The position numbers and the translations under genes are program-made. This document shows, piece after piece, positions 1-11,755 of a stretch of DNA of 64,000 nt. The stretch's first letter is position 1. The number at the start of each line of letters is the position of its first letter. The DNA lies in NCBI RefSeq assembly GCF_052045245.1, contig NZ_JBQEON010000007.1:1-64000 (forward strand). Direction: 5' to 3'. Under the pieces are notes generated by a model. The model was not told the DNA's origin and made no database searches. It saw nothing but the letters and a program-made list of their open reading frames with translations. This DNA comes from Burkholderia sp052045245. Lineage in GTDB: Bacteria > Pseudomonadota > Gammaproteobacteria > Burkholderiales > Burkholderiaceae.

Positions 1-18
1 GAGACAGACTCGTTATAG

Positions 19-2900
<2,882 letters not shown>

Positions 2901-2926
2901 ATAACAAGTCTGCCTTGTAGATCGGC

Positions 2927-2976
2927 NNNNNNNNNNNNNNNNNNNNNNNNNNNNNNNNNNNNNNNNNNNNNNNNNN
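2927..2976. other. Assembly gap (50 N) in the 23S-5S spacer
   Basis: This is a run of exactly 50 N between the 23S processing stem and the first visible base of 5S rRNA. The round length, identical to the second gap at 29101-29150, suggests a fixed filler rather than a measured distance. It removes the first few bases of 5S rRNA. rRNA operons are repeated in Burkholderia, so a break here is what a short-read scaffold would produce. Confidence 0.95.
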
Positions 2977-3088
2977 CTGATGACCATAGCGAGTCGGTCC
3001 CACCCCTTCCCATCCCGAACAGGACCGTGAAACGACTCTACGCCGATGATAGTGCGGATTCCCGTGTGAAAGTAGGTAATCGTCAGGC
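2977..3088 (+). rRNA. rrf: 5S ribosomal RNA (5' end lost in gap)
   Basis: The sequence starts at CTGATGACCATAGCGAG and ends at TAATCGTCAGGC, matching betaproteobacterial 5S rRNA. The closing stem is formed by the terminal CTGATGACC-like start and the ATCGTCAG end. About two to four bases of the 5' end fall inside the N run. It is followed directly by a strong hairpin terminator, so it is the last gene of the rRNA operon. Confidence 0.96.
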
Positions 3089-3100
3089 TCCCTAAGCCAG

Positions 3101-3129
3101 AAACCCCCGCCCGAAAGGCGGGGGTTTTT
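3101..3129 (+). terminator. Intrinsic terminator of the rRNA operon
   Basis: The stem AACCCCCGCC / GGCGGGGGTT has a loop of about five bases and is followed by a T run (GGGGTTTTTG). It lies 12 bases after the 5S 3' end. This is a textbook Rho-independent terminator closing the rrn transcript. Confidence 0.95.
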
Positions 3130-3443
3130 GCATTGGGGCGCCGGAAACGGCAACCGCGGCGGAGTGGGGCATTGGCTCGCCGACGTCGGCGCACGACGGG
3201 CGCCGGCCAGCTCGAACCGCCCCTCCATCGACGTGTCGCGATCGACTTGATCGTCCGCGCCACTTGGCGAACGCCGCACGACATCGTCATAAAAATCTAT
3301 GCGCATAAAGTCCATTTGCGCGACATGTCCAACCGAGCAGAGAGCCAACCCTTCAGGGTAATATCGCCATTCGCCCCGATTCCCGGCACTTGTTGCATCG
3401 GCCGGCCGTCGGCGTCTTTCGCATTCCGTCTCCCGCACCGTTC
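3130..3443. other. Intergenic region, rRNA terminator to efflux gene
   Basis: About 310 bases without a convincing gene. Short frames on both strands show no recognisable domain and no Shine-Dalgarno. It must hold the promoter of the following transporter gene, but I see no strong -35/-10 pair or operator. Confidence 0.6.
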
Positions 3444-4868
3444 ATGACTGACAGCCCCGCCCAAGGTGGTCGGACGACCGACTTCTTGCCGTATCTCGTC
3501 GCCGCAACGTTCTTCATGGAGTATCTCGACACGACCGTGATCGCGACCGCACTGCCGCAAATGGCGCGTTCGTTCGGCGTCGGGCCGAACGCGCTGAGTC
3601 TCGGGATGACGGCCTACATGCTGGCGCTCGCGGTGTTCATCCCGATCAGCGGCTGGATCGCGGACCGCTACGGTTCGCGCACGGTGTTCGCGAGTGCCAT
3701 CGTCGTCTTTACCGGCGCATCGGTGCTGTGCGGGTTGTCCGAGGGCGTCATGACGTTCACGGCTGCGCGCCTGCTGCAGGGCGTCGGCGGGGCGATGATG
3801 GTGCCGGTCGGGCGGATGATCGTCGTGCGCAGCACCGAGAAGGCAAAGCTGATGCGTGCGATCGCGACGATCACCTGGCCGGGCATCGTCGCGCCGGTCG
3901 TCGGGCCGCCGATCGGAGGCTTCATCACGACCTACGCGTCATGGCGATGGATCTTCCTGTTGAATGTCCCGTTCGGCATTGCTGCACTCGTCTGTACTTG
4001 GCTGATCGTCCGGAACGCGCGCGCCGACGAGCAACGGCCGCTTGACTGGGTCGGCTTCGTGCTGGCCGGCGGTGCGCTGACCTGTCTGCTGATTGGTACC
4101 GAAGCGGCCGGCCAGCAGGACGTCGACGTCACGCGTGCGGGCCTGTTGGTGGGCGCGAGCGTGCTGTTCGGCATCGCCGCGTGGATGCACGCGCAACGTT
4201 GCGCGCATCCGCTGCTCGATTTCACGACGCTGAAGGTGCCGACGTTCTCCGTCACGGTGATCACCGGCTCGATCACGCGGATGGCGATCAACGCCGTGCC
4301 GTATCTGCTGCCGCTGCTGTTCCAGATCGGCTTCGGGCTGTCGCCGTTCCAGTCCGGCCTGCTGTTGCTGGCGAGCGCGCTCGGCAATCTCGGGATGAAA
4401 GCGGGGACGTCGTGGATCCTCGACCGTTTCGGCTTCCGGCGCGTGGCACTCGTCGACGTGACGATCGTCGGCCTCTTCACGATCGCATGCGGCTGGCTGA
4501 CCGCGTCGACGCCGCTGGCGATCACGCTGTTCGTCGTATTCGTCTACGGGCTCACGCGATCGATGCAGTTCACGACGCTCGCGACGCTGGCGTATGCGGA
4601 TATCCCCGCTCGTCAGACGAGCGCGGCCAGCACGCTGTGGAGCGCCGCGCAACAGATGACGATCGGGATGGGAATCGCGTTCGGTGCGTTGTCGTTGCGG
4701 CTCGCGGCACTGGTGCGCGGCGATGCGGCCGGCATGCACTACGTACTCGACGATTTCCGCTGGGCGTTCGTTGCCGCAGGCGTGCTCGCGTTGCTGACGT
4801 TGCCGGGCTACGCACGGCTGGCCTTCGATGCGGGCGATCGATTGCGGGCCAGTGTGGCACGAGGGTAG
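3444..4868 (+). CDS. MFS multidrug efflux transporter, DHA2 family (MdtD-like)
   Basis: The product is a 474-residue inner-membrane protein of the major facilitator superfamily and probably acts as a drug/proton antiporter. The N-terminal signature EYLDTTVIATALPQMARSFG matches the DHA2 motif in transmembrane helix 1. GWIADRYGSR is the helix 2-3 loop motif, and GGAMMVPVGR closely resembles E. coli MdtD. The frame is open 18 codons further upstream (3390). I chose the ATG at 3444 (MTDSPAQGG) because membrane segments begin soon after it and it fits family length, although no strong Shine-Dalgarno is visible. It stands alone, with no membrane-fusion-protein partner. Substrate unknown. Confidence 0.88.
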   Translation: MTDSPAQGGRTTDFLPYLVAATFFMEYLDTTVIATALPQMARSFGVGPNALSLGMTAYMLALAVFIPISGWIADRYGSRTVFASAIVVFTGASVLCGLSEGVMTFTAARLLQGVGGAMMVPVGRMIVVRSTEKAKLMRAIATITWPGIVAPVVGPPIGGFITTYASWRWIFLLNVPFGIAALVCTWLIVRNARADEQRPLDWVGFVLAGGALTCLLIGTEAAGQQDVDVTRAGLLVGASVLFGIAAWMHAQRCAHPLLDFTTLKVPTFSVTVITGSITRMAINAVPYLLPLLFQIGFGLSPFQSGLLLLASALGNLGMKAGTSWILDRFGFRRVALVDVTIVGLFTIACGWLTASTPLAITLFVVFVYGLTRSMQFTTLATLAYADIPARQTSAASTLWSAAQQMTIGMGIAFGALSLRLAALVRGDAAGMHYVLDDFRWAFVAAGVLALLTLPGYARLAFDAGDRLRASVARG

Positions 4869-4898
4869 GCCGAACCCCACATCGCATGGGCATCGCGA

Positions 4899-4933
4899 CA
4901 GGTGAGCCCCCCGTGCTTCCTGTCGCTCACCTG
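4899..4933. repeat. Inverted repeat after the efflux gene
   Basis: CAGGTGAGC and GCTCACCTG form a perfect 9-bp stem around a 17-base loop, 30 bases after the transporter stop. There is no T run, so it may be a weak terminator or an RNA-stabilising hairpin. The rest of 4869-5124 shows nothing recognisable. Confidence 0.5.
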
Positions 4934-5124
4934 AAATGTCGATCCATCGTGCCGGCGATGGCGTGGAGGGTAGCGACATCGGTCGCTATCCTGCCGGCGA
5001 CCGACCCGATCACGGGCTGGTGTCGGCGCGCAGCGATCCTTCGGCAATGATCCACGATGCGGTTGGCGCGAATCCGTTCGAGTGACGGACGACAGAACAA
5101 TCATCGCGCTCGTTGCGATTGCCG

Positions 5125-5868
5125 TCACTGGGCGTCATGGAAGATGATGCCGACCGTGTGACGGCGGCCGCTTCGAATGCGGCTCACGCCATGGCGCAAG
5201 TTGACACGATAGACGCCGCGGGTTCCCTGCACGGGCCTGCCGTGCACCGCGAAGATCGCGGCGTCGCCTTGCATCAACGGCACCACTTCCGCACGCGACT
5301 GCATCCGTGGCCGCTGCTCCGTCAGGACGAACTCCCCACCCGTGAAATCACGCCCCGGCGCCGACAGCAGGATCGCGACCTGGAGCGGAAACACATGCTC
5401 GCCGTAGAGATCCTGGTGGAGACAGTTGTAGTCGTCGGGACCGTATTGCAGGATCAATGGCGTCGGTCGCGTCTGTCCCGCTGCGTGACAGCGCTCGACG
5501 AACGCCCGATGATCGTTCGGATAGCGGACGTCGATCCCGAGCGCCTGGTTCCAGCGATTCGCGATCGGCGCGAGATGCGGGTAGAGCGTCGCGCGCAGAT
5601 CGGCAACGACCGCAGGCAGCGGGTACGCGAAATACTTGTATTCGCCGCGTCCGAATCCGTGTCGTGCCATCACGACGCGTGAACGATGGAGCGCATCCCG
5701 CGGATAGAGCGACGCGAGCGCCTCGCACTCGCTTGCGGAAATCAGGCCCGGCACTCGTGCGCATCCGTATCGATCGAGCTCGGCATCGACGGTCGGCCAG
5801 TCGATTGCGTCGACGCGTGGTGCGATGTCCGTCGATGCGACGGCAGGTTGCAGATCGGCGATGTTCAC
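5125..5868 (-). CDS. 2-oxoglutarate/Fe(II)-dependent oxygenase
   Basis: The product is a 247-residue member of the prolyl-4-hydroxylase-like 2OG-Fe(II) oxygenase family. The iron-binding H-x-D is in NCLHQDLYGEH. The distal His is in NLRHGVSRIRSGRRH, where the following Arg would bind the carboxylate of 2-oxoglutarate. I chose the GTG start at 5868 (VNIADLQPAV) because GAGGT lies about 7 bases upstream. An ATG at 5958 would add 30 residues that look non-coding. Family members hydroxylate proteins or small molecules, and one group performs DNA/RNA repair. The substrate here cannot be read from the sequence. It lies downstream of the phosphate transporter on the same strand, separated by about 300 bases. 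Confidence 0.82.
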   Translation of the reverse strand: MNIADLQPAVASTDIAPRVDAIDWPTVDAELDRYGCARVPGLISASECEALASLYPRDALHRSRVVMARHGFGRGEYKYFAYPLPAVVADLRATLYPHLAPIANRWNQALGIDVRYPNDHRAFVERCHAAGQTRPTPLILQYGPDDYNCLHQDLYGEHVFPLQVAILLSAPGRDFTGGEFVLTEQRPRMQSRAEVVPLMQGDAAIFAVHGRPVQGTRGVYRVNLRHGVSRIRSGRRHTVGIIFHDAQ

Positions 5869-6081
5869 GGGCGTACCTCGGTTCGTCAGCGATATGGCGC
5901 CGTGCTCGTACAGGCGCGCGGAATGCCGCGGAAGCGTGTCGTGCCGGGTCGAAGCCATGATGAAAGATGATGAACCCAGTCTAGCGGCATGCGCGTGCCG
6001 TCGCGCTCCAGATCTTGCGCTCCAATTCGGAAAGGGGCGAGGGGGAACCGTTGGCGAAGCGTCGCGGACACCGCGCATGCA

Positions 6082-6113
6082 GACAAGCAGAAAGGCGGAC
6101 AAGCAGAAAAGCG
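6082..6113. repeat. Tandem 16-bp repeat (two copies)
   Basis: GACAAGCAGAAAGGCG is followed immediately by GACAAGCAGAAAAGCG, with one mismatch in 16. It lies in the 305-base spacer (5869-6173) between the phosphate transporter and the oxygenase gene. Nothing else in the spacer is recognisable. Confidence 0.75.
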
Positions 6114-6173
6114 GCCGCCGAACCATCCGTGGCGGGCGACCGGTTCTCCGCCGGCCTCCCCGCCGCGCGCTGA

Positions 6174-7766
6174 TTACGCCAGCGACCGGAACAACCAGTA
6201 AAGTGCGCCCGCCAGCACGATCGACGCCGGCAGCGTCAGCACCCACGCGAGCACGAGGCTGCGCACCGTGCGCCACTGCAATCCGGATCCATTCGCGGCC
6301 ATCGTGCCCGCGACGCCCGACGACAGCACGTGCGTCGTCGACACGGGCAGCCCGTACGCATCGGCCGCGCCGATCGTCAGCATTGCGACGAGTTCGGCCG
6401 ACGCACCCTGTCCGTACGTCAGGTGCTGTTTGCCGATTTTCTCGCCGACGGTCACGACGATCCGCTTCCAGCCGACCATCGTGCCGAGGCCGAGCGCAAT
6501 CGCGACGGCCACCTTCACCCAGGTCGGAATGAACTTGGTCGCGTGGTCGAGCTGCTTGCGATAGTTGTCGATCGCGAGCTTGTCGTTGGCGGCGAAGGCG
6601 GGCTGCCCCGACTTCTCGATCAGGCGGATCGCTTCGGACACCAGATACATCGTGTTGCGCACGTTGTCGACGTCACGTTGCGGCACGGCCGCCATCGAAC
6701 CCGACGAGCCGACCGCAGCCGCGAGCGACGTGGACAGTTGCTGTACGGCCGGCAGCACGGCGGGCGTCATCTCGCGGTGCTGCACGAAGTGTTCGACATC
6801 GGCGCGCGGATTCGCGGACGGTGCGACGCCGTTCGCGTATTTCCCGAACGTCGCGGCGGCCTGGTTCGCGACGGCGACGAACGTCTGCGATTCGGCCGGG
6901 GTGACGGCCTTGTTCAGCGCATACGCGGTCGGCACCGTGCCGATCAGGATCAGCATGATGAGCCCCATCCCTTTCTGCCCGTCGTTCGACCCGTGCGCGA
7001 ACGACACGCCGGTGCACGTGAGGATCAGCAGGCAGCGAATCCAGAACGGCGGCGGCTGATCCTTCGGCGGCTCCTTGTACAGTTCCGGAATCCGCACGAC
7101 GGCCTTCAGCACGAGCAGCAGCAGCGACGCGCACAGGAAGCCGACGATCGGCGAGAACAGCAGCGACTTGCCGACGCCGAGCGCCTGCCCCCAGTCGACG
7201 CCGCTCGTGCCGGACGGCCCGTGCATCAGCTGGTTCATCAGCCCGACGCCGATGATCGACCCGATCAGCGTATGCGAGCTCGACGACGGCAACCCGAAAT
7301 ACCAGGTCGCCAGGTTCCAGACGATCGCGGCGATCAGCAGTGCGAACACCATCGCGAAGCCCGAGCCGCTGCCGACCTGCAGGATCAGCTCGACCGGCAG
7401 CAGCTGCAGGATGCCGAATGCGACGGCACCGCTCGAAACCATCACGCCGAGGAAGTTCCACATGCCGGACCAGATCACCGCGACGTTCGGCGTCAGCGAG
7501 TGGGTGTAGATGACGGTCGCGACCGCATTCGCGGTGTCGTGGAAGCCGTTGACGAATTCGAAGCCGAGTGCGATCAGCAACGCGGCAACGAGCATCAGAT
7601 AAGGGAACAGCGACCCTTCGCGGACGGGAGACAGATCGGCGATCAAGTGGGTCGCGATATAGACGGCGCCGATCGCGAGCACCAGCAGGAAGACGGCATA
7701 GCCGACCTGCCGGGAGCGTTCGGTTGAGCCGGAATGGTTCGCGGGGGACGAAGCAGGCTGATTCAT
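6174..7766 (-). CDS. pit: Low-affinity inorganic phosphate transporter, PiT family
   Basis: The product is a 530-residue inner-membrane phosphate (metal-phosphate/H+) symporter. Both halves carry the PiT signature: GFEFVNGFHDTANAVA near residues 68-83 and SFAHGSNDGQKGMG in the second half. A long hydrophilic region separates two membrane blocks, as in E. coli PitA (499 residues). The N-terminal 20 residues are hydrophilic and the first helix follows. The start ATG at 7766 is the only good in-frame choice. No PhoU-like partner gene is adjacent, unlike many PiT loci, which argues for constitutive low-affinity uptake. Confidence 0.93.
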   Translation of the reverse strand: MNQPASSPANHSGSTERSRQVGYAVFLLVLAIGAVYIATHLIADLSPVREGSLFPYLMLVAALLIALGFEFVNGFHDTANAVATVIYTHSLTPNVAVIWSGMWNFLGVMVSSGAVAFGILQLLPVELILQVGSGSGFAMVFALLIAAIVWNLATWYFGLPSSSSHTLIGSIIGVGLMNQLMHGPSGTSGVDWGQALGVGKSLLFSPIVGFLCASLLLLVLKAVVRIPELYKEPPKDQPPPFWIRCLLILTCTGVSFAHGSNDGQKGMGLIMLILIGTVPTAYALNKAVTPAESQTFVAVANQAAATFGKYANGVAPSANPRADVEHFVQHREMTPAVLPAVQQLSTSLAAAVGSSGSMAAVPQRDVDNVRNTMYLVSEAIRLIEKSGQPAFAANDKLAIDNYRKQLDHATKFIPTWVKVAVAIALGLGTMVGWKRIVVTVGEKIGKQHLTYGQGASAELVAMLTIGAADAYGLPVSTTHVLSSGVAGTMAANGSGLQWRTVRSLVLAWVLTLPASIVLAGALYWLFRSLA

Positions 7767-8040
7767 GGCGGCATCTCGGAAGGGAACCGTGGCCGATCCT
7801 AGCTTTCGCTACCCGTCAGTTTGATGACAGTCCGGAGGACGAACGGTTGTCTTGCAGATGCAGGAAGGCGATGCCGTCAGTCTCCAGATAGTGAGCACGT
7901 GGGCTCACCTGTCGGCATCGCGTCGAGCGTCGTTCGCGATCGTTGTCCAGCCATCGTGCGACGCGACGAATACCGTACACGCCAGCGGTGCGATATCGAT
8001 ACGGGTCGCAGCCGTCGCGTCCCTCCGGCGCACGTGCGCG

Positions 8041-8223
8041 ATGGCCGCGCTCGTCGGCGAACCGCAAGTCGATCAGGCCATCTCCTTCGAAGAAAAACTC
8101 GACGCCGCGAAGGGCGACGCACCCGAGCCCGAACGGGGCAGCCGCCACACGCAGGCCGGCATCGGCCTGCTGTTCGGCGCCTGGGTCGAACGTGGCGAAC
8201 GCACCGGCATGCGCGCCGCCTGA
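8041..8223 (+). pseudogene. Decayed fragment of a CbtA-type cobalt transporter gene
   Basis: The frame reads LVGEPQVDQAISFEE, then a D/A/E-rich stretch with EPE, then SRHTQAGIGLLFGAWV. CbtA family membrane proteins have this order after their first helix: GEP-VD-AI-FE, an acidic segment, SR-Q-G-G-L-G. Codon use is coding-like (G/C third positions). The first transmembrane helix is missing or scrambled, and after GIGLLFGAWV the frame leaves the family pattern and stops within about 13 codons. The rest of 7767-8245 shows no gene. CbtA is a proposed partner of cobalamin metabolism, so its loss next to the B12-independent metE is suggestive but may be coincidence. The family assignment is from memory of the motif. 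Confidence 0.5.
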
Positions 8224-8245
8224 CGCGCATGGCATCGGGGCGCGC

Positions 8246-9154
8246 CTAGCGCAGCATGCGCGGCGCGCTCCACGTCGATTCGCGCGCCAGCGCGACGAAC
8301 GCGGCCAGATAGTCGATCGACGCGTCCGCTTCGCGGATGCCGAGAAAGATCTGCTTCGCGATACCCTTCTTCCCGAGCTTGACCGGCACGACCGGCATCC
8401 GGTCCGCATATTCGTCGGCCAGCCATCTCGGCAGCGCGGCCACGCCGCGCCCGCTCGCCACCATCTGCAGCATGATGTCGGTTGTCTCGATCGACTTGTG
8501 GCGCCGCGGCACGATGCCGGCCGGCGTCAGGAACTGGTTGTAGATGTCGAGCCGGTCGGTCTCGACCGGGTACGTGATGAGGATTTCATCGCCGAGCTGC
8601 TCGGGTGTCACGTAGTTGGCGCTCGCGAACCGGTGCGCGTCGGCAACCACCAGCACCTGCTCGTAATCGAACACGGGATCGAAGCGCAGCCCCGGCTTGT
8701 TCAGCGGGTCGGGCGTCACGAGCACGTCGATGTCATGGCCGAACAGCGCGCCGATGCCGCCGAACTGGAAGCGCTGCTTCACGTCGACGTCGACGTCCGG
8801 CCAGCGCGAGAGGTACGGCGACACGACCTTCAGCAGCCACTGGTAGCACGGGTGGCACTCCATCCCGATGCGCAGCGTGCCGCGTTCGCCCTTCGCGTAT
8901 TGCTGCATCCGCTCCTCGGCGAGCTCGAACTGCGGCAACAGCCGGTTCGCGAGCTTCAGCAGATATTGCCCGCCCTGCGTGAGCCGCAGGCCGCGGCCTT
9001 CGCGATCCCAGATCGGCGTGCCGAGCTGCTGCTCGATTTTCCGGACGGTATGGCTGAGCGCCGATTGCGTGAGGTGCAGCGCATTGGCGGCCGCGGTCAG
9101 CGAGCCCTGGCGCTCGACTTCACGAATGACGATGAGATGGAATCGTTCCAGCAT
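8246..9154 (-). CDS. metR: LysR-family regulator of methionine synthesis, MetR-like
   Basis: The product is a 302-residue LysR protein. Its N-terminal winged helix-turn-helix spans residues 1-60 (QGSLTAAANALHLTQSALSHTVRKIE). The effector domain begins with GTLRIGMECHPCYQWL, a sequence typical of MetR, which senses homocysteine. It is transcribed divergently from metE with a 128-bp shared control region, the classic metR-metE arrangement. MetR usually activates metE and represses itself. ATG at 9154 gives normal family length. Confidence 0.93.
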   Translation of the reverse strand: MLERFHLIVIREVERQGSLTAAANALHLTQSALSHTVRKIEQQLGTPIWDREGRGLRLTQGGQYLLKLANRLLPQFELAEERMQQYAKGERGTLRIGMECHPCYQWLLKVVSPYLSRWPDVDVDVKQRFQFGGIGALFGHDIDVLVTPDPLNKPGLRFDPVFDYEQVLVVADAHRFASANYVTPEQLGDEILITYPVETDRLDIYNQFLTPAGIVPRRHKSIETTDIMLQMVASGRGVAALPRWLADEYADRMPVVPVKLGKKGIAKQIFLGIREADASIDYLAAFVALARESTWSAPRMLR

Positions 9155-9199
9155 GGCGATGGCTCATTCAACGGATGCATGAACAGATTTAATGGATGA

Positions 9200-9224
9200 A
9201 TGAAATAATGCCATTTTATTTCAT
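9200..9224. promoter_or_regulatory. Inverted repeat in the metR-metE control region (likely MetR operator)
   Basis: ATGAAATAA and TTATTTCAT form a perfect 9-bp inverted repeat with a 7-base spacer, midway between the divergent starts. It contains the TGAA/TTCA half sites of known MetR boxes (TGAA-N5-TTCA in enterics), but with wider spacing. Further TTCA/TGAA elements flank it near 9172-9186 and 9228-9232. The position and symmetry support a regulator site. That MetR binds it is inference. Confidence 0.7.
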
Positions 9225-9282
9225 GAGATGAAATCCCTATGATGGCTGTCGGATCTTCAATTTTTCTCTGGGCGGCAGCTTC

Positions 9283-11577
9283 ATGGTGACGACACACAAC
9301 CTCGGTTTTCCGCGCATCGGCGCGCAGCGCGAACTCAAGTTCGGTCTCGAACGCTACTGGAAGGGCGAATCGTCGCGCGACGAGCTGAAGGCGCTCGGCG
9401 CCGAGCTGCGCCAGCGCCACTGGAACGACCAGCGCGACCTGGATCTCGCGCCGATCGGCGATTTCGCGTTCTACGACCAGGTGCTCGACATGAGCTTCAC
9501 GCTCGGCAACCTGCCGAAGCGCGTGCAAGGCTTCCATGGCGATGCGCTCGACAACTATTTCCGCGTCGCACGTGGCCGTTCGGCGCAATCTGTGGAAGAG
9601 CATGCGGCGTGTTGCGGCGGCGTCTCCGCCGGTGAAATGACGAAGTGGTTCGACACCAACTATCACTACATCGTCCCGGAATTCCACGCCGACACGAACT
9701 TCTCGCTCGATCCGTCGCGCCTGCTCCAGCAACTGGCGGAAGCGCAGGCGCTGGGCGTTGCCGCGAAGCCGGTGATCCTCGGCCCCGTCACGTACCTGTG
9801 GCTGGGCAAGGCGAAGGACGACTCGGATCGTCTCGCGTTGCTGCCGAAGCTGTTGCCGGTATATGGCGCGCTGCTCGACACGCTGACCGCACAGGGCGTC
9901 GAATGGGTGCAGATCGACGAACCGATCCTCGTGACCGAACTCGACGCCGAATGGCGCCAGGCACTCCGCACCGCCTACGCGGCGCTGGAAACGCGCCGCA
10001 TCAAATTGCTGCTTGCCACGTACTTCGGCCCGTTGCAGGACAACCTGACGCTCGCGGCGTCGCTGCCGGCCGATGGCCTGCATATCGACGCGATCAACGC
10101 TCGCGACGAAATCGACGCACTGGTGCGTGAACTGCCGCCCGACCGCGTGCTGTCGGTGGGCGCAATCAACGGCCGCAACATCTGGAAGACGGACCTGAAC
10201 GCGACGCTCGACTGGCTCGAGCCGCTCGCGAAGCAATTGGGCGATCGCCTGTGGCTCGCGCCGTCGTGCTCGCTGCTGCATGTGCCGGTCGATCTCGCGA
10301 GCGAAGAGAAGCTCGACGCCGAGATCCGCTCGTGGCTCGCGTTCGCACTGCAGAAGCTCGACGAACTGACGGTGCTCGCGACCGCGCTGAACGAAGGCCG
10401 CGCCAAGGTGGCCGACGCGCTGGCCGCAAACGCCGCCGCGGTCGACTCGCGCCGCCGCTCGCCGCGCGTGAACAATCCGGCGGTGAAGGCCGCGATCGCA
10501 CGCATCGACGCGCAGCTCGGCAACCGCGTGAGCCCCTATACGGAGCGCGCGCCGAAGCAGTCGGCACGGCTGAACCTGCCGGCCTTCCCGACGACGACGA
10601 TCGGTTCGTTCCCGCAGACCGCCGAAATCCGCCACGCGCGCAGCCGGTTCAAGGCCGGCGCGCTGGATGAAGCCGGCTACCGCAACGCAATGCAGGCGGA
10701 AATCGAGCGCAGCGTGCGCGAACAGGAATCGCTCGAACTCGACGTGCTGGTGCACGGCGAAGCCGAGCGCAACGACATGGTCGAATACTTTGGCGAGCAG
10801 CTCGACGGCTACGCATTCAGCCAGTTCGGCTGGGTGCAGTCGTACGGTTCACGCTGCGTGAAGCCGCCGATCCTGTTCGGCGACATCAGCCGCCCGAAGG
10901 CGATGACGGTCGAATGGATCACGTATGCGCAATCGCTGACGAGCAAGCCGATGAAGGGCATGCTGACCGGCCCGGTGACGATCCTGAACTGGTCGTTCGT
11001 GCGCGACGACCAGCCGCGCTCGGTGTCGTGCTATCAGCTCGCGCTCGCGCTTCGCGACGAAGTGCTCGATCTCGAGAAGGCCGGCGTGCGCGTGATCCAG
11101 ATCGACGAAGCCGCGCTCCGGGAAGGGCTGCCGCTGCGCCGTGCGCAATGGGGCGAGTACCTGAAGTGGGCGGTCGAGTCGTTCCGCATCACCGCGAACG
11201 GCGTGCAGGACGACACGCAGATCCACACGCACATGTGCTATTCGGAGTTCAACGACATCATCGCGTCGATCGCCGACATGGACGCGGACGTGATCACGAT
11301 CGAGACGTCGCGCTCCGACATGGAGCTGCTCGACGCATTCGACAACTTCAAGTATCCGAACGAAATCGGGCCGGGCGTGTACGACATCCACTCGCCGAAC
11401 ATCCCGACGCAGGATCACATTGTCGGCCTGATGAAGCGGGCGGCCGAGCGGATTCCGGCGGAACGTCTGTGGGTGAACCCCGACTGCGGGCTGAAGACGC
11501 GTCAGTGGGCGGAAGTGATTCCGGCGCTGACGAACATGGTCGCCGCCGCGAAGACGCTGCGCAGCCACATGCAATAA
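9283..11577 (+). CDS. metE: Cobalamin-independent methionine synthase
   Basis: The product is a 764-residue 5-methyltetrahydropteroyltriglutamate-homocysteine methyltransferase, which carries out the last step of methionine synthesis without vitamin B12. The N-terminal half starts GFPRIGAQRELK. The catalytic C-terminal half has TTIGSFPQT and the zinc ligands His650 and Cys652 in HTHMCYSEFND and Cys735 in NPDCGLKTRQW. These are offset by nine from E. coli His641, Cys643 and Cys726. ATG at 9283 is in the expected place, though its Shine-Dalgarno is weak (GGGCGGC). Two hairpins follow the stop. Confidence 0.98.
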   Translation: MVTTHNLGFPRIGAQRELKFGLERYWKGESSRDELKALGAELRQRHWNDQRDLDLAPIGDFAFYDQVLDMSFTLGNLPKRVQGFHGDALDNYFRVARGRSAQSVEEHAACCGGVSAGEMTKWFDTNYHYIVPEFHADTNFSLDPSRLLQQLAEAQALGVAAKPVILGPVTYLWLGKAKDDSDRLALLPKLLPVYGALLDTLTAQGVEWVQIDEPILVTELDAEWRQALRTAYAALETRRIKLLLATYFGPLQDNLTLAASLPADGLHIDAINARDEIDALVRELPPDRVLSVGAINGRNIWKTDLNATLDWLEPLAKQLGDRLWLAPSCSLLHVPVDLASEEKLDAEIRSWLAFALQKLDELTVLATALNEGRAKVADALAANAAAVDSRRRSPRVNNPAVKAAIARIDAQLGNRVSPYTERAPKQSARLNLPAFPTTTIGSFPQTAEIRHARSRFKAGALDEAGYRNAMQAEIERSVREQESLELDVLVHGEAERNDMVEYFGEQLDGYAFSQFGWVQSYGSRCVKPPILFGDISRPKAMTVEWITYAQSLTSKPMKGMLTGPVTILNWSFVRDDQPRSVSCYQLALALRDEVLDLEKAGVRVIQIDEAALREGLPLRRAQWGEYLKWAVESFRITANGVQDDTQIHTHMCYSEFNDIIASIADMDADVITIETSRSDMELLDAFDNFKYPNEIGPGVYDIHSPNIPTQDHIVGLMKRAAERIPAERLWVNPDCGLKTRQWAEVIPALTNMVAAAKTLRSHMQ

Positions 11578-11636
11578 CGCGCGAACGCTGCGCGCCTGCC
11601 GCCGCGATCGATGATCGACGATCGGGCGGAAAACCT

Positions 11637-11658
11637 GCGGCCCGCATGGGCGGGCCGC
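11637..11658 (+). terminator. Hairpin after metE
   Basis: GCGGCCCGC and GCGGGCCGC form a perfect 9-bp stem with a 4-base loop, 60 bases past the metE stop. It is followed by GTGTTGC rather than a clean T run. It probably acts as a terminator. Confidence 0.65.
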
Positions 11659-11719
11659 GTGTTGCAATGAGCGTTCGGGGATGCGAGGCGGTGCGGCGGA
11701 GCGCCGGCCGCCTCATGCA

Positions 11720-11747
11720 AACGGGCAGGCGAAGCCACCTGCCCGTT
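11720..11747 (-). terminator. Hairpin between converging metE and MHS transporter genes
   Basis: AACGGGCAGG and CCTGCCCGTT form a perfect 10-bp stem with an 8-base loop, 9 bases beyond the stop of the minus-strand transporter gene. It could stop transcription from both sides. Confidence 0.7.
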
Positions 11748-11755
11748 GCGCGCGC

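Noticed and set aside
6082..6113. The two 16-bp tandem units as a CRISPR or iteron array
   Set aside because: There are only two adjacent copies without spacers, and no cas or replication gene is nearby. No CRISPR array was seen in the window.
4890..7914. A shared CGACAGGTGAGCCC segment near 4895 (plus) and near 7914 (minus)
   Set aside because: It matches over only about 14 bases with no further similarity; chance cannot be excluded in G+C-rich spacer DNA.
7943..9199. A 418-codon plus-strand frame opposite metR
   Set aside because: It is the antisense shadow of metR, with Arg/His/Asp-rich composition and no domain.
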